The position numbers and the translations under genes are program-made. From an uncultured Spongiibacteraceae bacterium (GTDB lineage Bacteria; Pseudomonadota; Gammaproteobacteria; Pseudomonadales; CAMLJR01): a stretch of 12,744 nt of DNA. The notes under the pieces are model-generated. The model saw only the letters and a program-made list of their open reading frames with translations. It had not been told where the DNA came from and did no database searches. Every line of letters begins with the position of its first letter. Position 1 is the stretch's first letter. The stretch covers positions 1 through 12,744 of the forward strand of contig CAMLJR010000078.1 of NCBI GenBank assembly GCA_946480345.1. The letters run 5' to 3'. Positions 9,308 to 12,744 of this stretch are shown one piece after another.

Positions 9308-10393
9308 ATGAGCAAGCACGTGATTGTCGGCATGTCCGGCGGCGTCGATTCATCGGTCGCGGCGTTGCTGTTACTTGAACAGGGGTACCGCGTGGAAGGC
9401 CTGTTCATGAAGAACTGGGACGAGGACGACGGCACCGAATACTGCACCGCGCGCGCCGATCTTGCGGATGCACAAGCCGTCTGCGATCGCATCGGCATTC
9501 ATCTGCACACGGCAAATTTCGCCGCCGAGTATTGGGATCGCGTCTTCGAGCATTTTCTTGCCGAATACAGCGCCGGCCGCACACCGAACCCGGACATCCT
9601 CTGCAACAAGGAAATCAAATTCAAAGCATTCCTCGACTACGCCATCGAACTCGGTGCCGACTTTATCGCCACCGGTCACTATGCGCGGGTACGACAAAAC
9701 AACAGCCAAGGCGAACTGCTAAAAGGCCTTGATCCGAACAAAGATCAAAGTTATTTCCTGCACGCGGTCAACGGCGAACAATTCGCGAAAACGCTGTTCC
9801 CTGTCGGCGAGTTACCAAAAACGCGCGTACGCGAAATTGCGCGCGAGCAGGGTCTCGTCACGCACGACAAAAAGGATTCGACCGGCATCTGCTTTATCGG
9901 CGAACGCCGCTTCAAGGACTTCTTACAGCGCTATTTACCTGCGCAACCCGGCGCCATTGAGGATGTTGACGGTCGCGTGCTGAGTGAACACCACGGCTTG
10001 ATGTACCACACGATCGGCCAGCGCCAGGGGCTGGGTATCGGCGGCATTCATGGCGGTGGTGATGAGCCGTGGTACGTCGTCGAGAAAGACCTCATGCGTA
10101 ACGTTTTAATTGTCGCGCAAGGCACTGATCACCCAAGGCTTTATAAAAACGCGCTGCGACTGAGTCAGATCCATTGGATCAGCGGAGAAGCGCCGAAGCT
10201 GCCACTGCGCTGCCGCGCAAAAACGCGCTATCGCCAGCCCGATCAGGACTGCATCGTCAGCGTCAGCGAAGGCGATTACGTGGTGCATTTCGACCAGCCG
10301 CAACGCGCAATTACACCCGGCCAATCCGCTGTGCTGTATCTCGATGATGTATGCCTCGGCGGCGGCGTAATCGAACAAGCTTTGGAAAATTGA
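9308..10393 (+). CDS. mnmA: tRNA-specific 2-thiouridylase MnmA
   Basis: MnmA (TrmU) makes 2-thiouridine at wobble position 34 of tRNA-Lys, -Glu and -Gln, using ATP to adenylate U34 and sulfur delivered through the Tus relay. The 361 residues match the usual length. Visible are the PP-loop SGGVDSS (10-16), catalytic C99 in PNPDILCN, the ATGHYARV segment (121-128), the DQSYFL segment near 146-151, and second catalytic C195 in STGICFIG, which receives the persulfide sulfur. [13 protein letters not shown] follows, then a C-terminal beta-barrel domain. TGAGGC lies 7 bases before the ATG. Its TGA stop shares one base with the hflD ATG, so the two are almost certainly one transcript with coupled translation. 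Confidence 0.97.
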   Translation: MSKHVIVGMSGGVDSSVAALLLLEQGYRVEGLFMKNWDEDDGTEYCTARADLADAQAVCDRIGIHLHTANFAAEYWDRVFEHFLAEYSAGRTPNPDILCNKEIKFKAFLDYAIELGADFIATGHYARVRQNNSQGELLKGLDPNKDQSYFLHAVNGEQFAKTLFPVGELPKTRVREIAREQGLVTHDKKDSTGICFIGERRFKDFLQRYLPAQPGAIEDVDGRVLSEHHGLMYHTIGQRQGLGIGGIHGGGDEPWYVVEKDLMRNVLIVAQGTDHPRLYKNALRLSQIHWISGEAPKLPLRCRAKTRYRQPDQDCIVSVSEGDYVVHFDQPQRAITPGQSAVLYLDDVCLGGGVIEQALEN

Positions 10394-11016
10394 TGGCAAT
10401 GACAAAAATTCAAGATCAAACACTCGCGCTAGCGGGCGTATTGCAAGCCACGTATTTGGTGGACCGCATTGCGCGTACCGGACAAGCGGACAGCGCGGCG
10501 TTCAACAGTATTCTGCATAGCTTGTTTGTGTTTGAAAGCGACGCGCCGAGCGATGTCTACGGCGCGCCCGCCAATCTCCAACTCGGCTTGCGTGTACTAC
10601 GCGATGTGCTGTCGGGCGTGCGGCGCGACGAATATCAAAACTGCATTCGCTACGCATTCGGTGCACTGCATTTGCAGCGTCAACTCGAACGCGCACCGAC
10701 GATGCAGACCACTATTCGCAACCGGCTCCAGCATACCGAGAAAAAACTTGAGCATTTCACCCAGGATATCAATGAGATATCGGTGAGTCTTGCATCCATC
10801 TATCAAGATACGATCAGCCACTTTAAATACCGCATTCAAGTCAGTGGCAGCATTCAACAATTGCAGGATACGGCGAATGCCGATCGCATCCGCGCATTGT
10901 TACTGGCGGCGATTCGCTCAGCCTGGCTCTGGCGACGCGTCGGTGGACGCCGCTGGCAGTTGTTGATCGCGCGCAATCAAATCAAACACACCGCCGAGAC
11001 TCTGATGCGTACCTGA
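10393..11016 (+). CDS. hflD: HflD-family protein (lysogenization regulator homologue)
   Basis: HflD is a helical, membrane-associated protein; in E. coli it binds lambda CII and lowers lysogenization, while its general cellular role is unclear. The 207-residue protein shows the family pattern: TLALAGVLQATYLVD near the start, LGLRVLRDVL, the LERA segment, LEHF followed by SLASIYQDTIS, RIQVSGS (a family hallmark), LLLAAIRSAWLWRRVGG and a closing ARNQI. It is slightly shorter than many homologues (about 210). The ATG at 10393 overlaps the mnmA TGA by one base and has GGAAAA upstream. The frame is open from 10351, but those codons lie inside mnmA. A lambda-related role cannot be assumed; the mnmA-hflD-purB order is conserved where no such phage is relevant. 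Confidence 0.92.
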   Translation: MAMTKIQDQTLALAGVLQATYLVDRIARTGQADSAAFNSILHSLFVFESDAPSDVYGAPANLQLGLRVLRDVLSGVRRDEYQNCIRYAFGALHLQRQLERAPTMQTTIRNRLQHTEKKLEHFTQDINEISVSLASIYQDTISHFKYRIQVSGSIQQLQDTANADRIRALLLAAIRSAWLWRRVGGRRWQLLIARNQIKHTAETLMRT

Positions 11017-11023
11017 TATTCGG

Positions 11024-11029
11024 TATCAT
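11024..11029 (+). promoter_or_regulatory. Candidate -10 element for purB
   Basis: TATCAT (5 of 6 to consensus) is followed by GGCGCCCGC, a typical start-site context, and lies in the 53-base gap between hflD and purB. No good -35 is present at 16-18 bases. I see no PurR-like palindrome. purB may instead be read mainly from the upstream genes. Confidence 0.3.
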
Positions 11030-11048
11030 GGCGCCCGCTTTTCCCTAA

Positions 11049-12434
<1,386 letters not shown>

Positions 12435-12450
12435 CGCGACCCCTCCAGCG

Positions 12451-12552
12451 CGGAGTCGGGGAGGGTTTGCAAAACCGTCGGCGACACGACGTCGCCGACC
12501 GGAGCTTACACGGATGTACTTGTAGCGTTTTTGCAAACCCTCCCCGACTCCG
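12451..12552. repeat. 102-base palindromic intergenic element with 24-base perfect inverted ends
   Basis: The left arm (12451-12474) and right arm (12529-12552) are exact reverse complements over 24 bases, each with a G-rich or C-rich outer half and a TTTGCAAA core. Between them is a second perfect stem, GTCGGCGAC (12477-12485) with GTCGCCGAC (12491-12499), loop ACGAC, and a weaker third stem around TACA...TGTA (12507-12524). As RNA this would form a long stem topped by two smaller hairpins. There is no coding content and no clear target-site duplication. Such structure is typical of dispersed REP/BIME-like or MITE-like repeats; a role in termination or mRNA stability between purB and roxA is possible. 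The wording resembles intergenic repeats I have seen in other gammaproteobacteria, but copy number cannot be judged from one window. Confidence 0.85.
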
Positions 12553-12575
12553 AGCCACACGGAGCATTTTCCGAC

Positions 12576-12744
12576 ATGCAACTCGAAAACTTCGACAAAG
12601 AAACTTTCCTCCGCGACTACTGGCAACAAAAACCGCTGCTGATCAAAAATCCCTGGCGTGAATGGATCAACCCGCTCGAACCGGATGAACTGGCCGGGCT
12701 TGCCTGCGAAGACGGCATCGAAGCCCGTCTGATCGCGCAACAGC
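12576..12744 (+). CDS. roxA: 50S ribosomal protein L16 3-hydroxylase RoxA (YcfD), N-terminal part
   Basis: RoxA is a JmjC/cupin 2-oxoglutarate- and Fe(II)-dependent oxygenase that hydroxylates an arginine of ribosomal protein L16. Only the first 56 residues are in the window; the frame runs off the right edge, so the iron-binding HxD...H residues are not visible. The assignment rests on FLRDYWQQKPLLIKN, typical of the family start, and on INPLEPDELAGLACEDGIEARL, which parallels IDPISPDELAGLAMESEVDSRL of E. coli YcfD. ATG 12576 follows GGAG (12561-12564) by 11 bases. It sits 24 bases after the large palindrome. In E. coli ycfD is also near purB, separated by phoPQ, which is absent from this gap. 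Confidence 0.88.
   Translation, partial: MQLENFDKETFLRDYWQQKPLLIKNPWREWINPLEPDELAGLACEDGIEARLIAQQ

Noticed and set aside
10351..10392. Upstream in-frame start for HflD
   Set aside because: The extra residues (Arg-rich) are encoded within the conserved C-terminus of mnmA; ATG 10393 with one-base stop/start overlap is the normal arrangement.

Overview
This window is a conserved housekeeping block from a gammaproteobacterium, with no sign of phage, plasmid, CRISPR or defence genes. The gene order trxB-aat-bpt-infA / clpA-clpS / cspD / idh-rluE-nudJ-mnmA-hflD-purB-roxA closely matches, from memory, the Pseudomonas arrangement and, in pieces, the E. coli one. G+C looks moderate (mid-50s by eye). 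Proteins resemble Pseudomonas/Azotobacter homologues, but genus cannot be fixed from this sequence alone.

Layout. 2-604 is the 3' part of trxB (thioredoxin reductase), cut by the left edge. Two aminoacyl-tRNA-protein transferases follow, aat (632-1339) and bpt (1353-2060), then infA (2175-2393) with its own likely promoter and leader hairpin. A bidirectional terminator (2411-2439) separates infA from the convergent clpS-clpA operon on the minus strand (5141-2451). cspD (5336-5602) is divergent from clpS. A 300-base leader region (5603-5902) precedes idh, which encodes monomeric NADP-isocitrate dehydrogenase and ends in a strong terminator. A run of RNA-modification and nucleotide genes follows on the plus strand: rluE, nudJ, mnmA, hflD, purB. 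After purB lies a 102-base palindromic element (12451-12552), then the start of roxA (ribosomal protein L16 hydroxylase), cut by the right edge.

How the genes work together. The left half holds nearly the whole bacterial N-degron (N-end rule) pathway. Aat puts Leu/Phe on proteins with N-terminal Lys/Arg, Bpt puts Leu on those with N-terminal Asp/Glu, ClpS binds the resulting destabilising residues, and ClpA unfolds the substrate for ClpP, which is encoded elsewhere. The right half is translation and purine metabolism: 23S rRNA pseudouridylation, tRNA 2-thiolation, IF-1, adenylosuccinate lyase and L16 hydroxylation.

The least explained sequence is non-coding: the large palindrome between purB and roxA, an 18-base inverted repeat in the idh promoter region, and hairpins beside the Shine-Dalgarno sequences of infA and cspD. 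I do not see an undescribed multi-gene system here.
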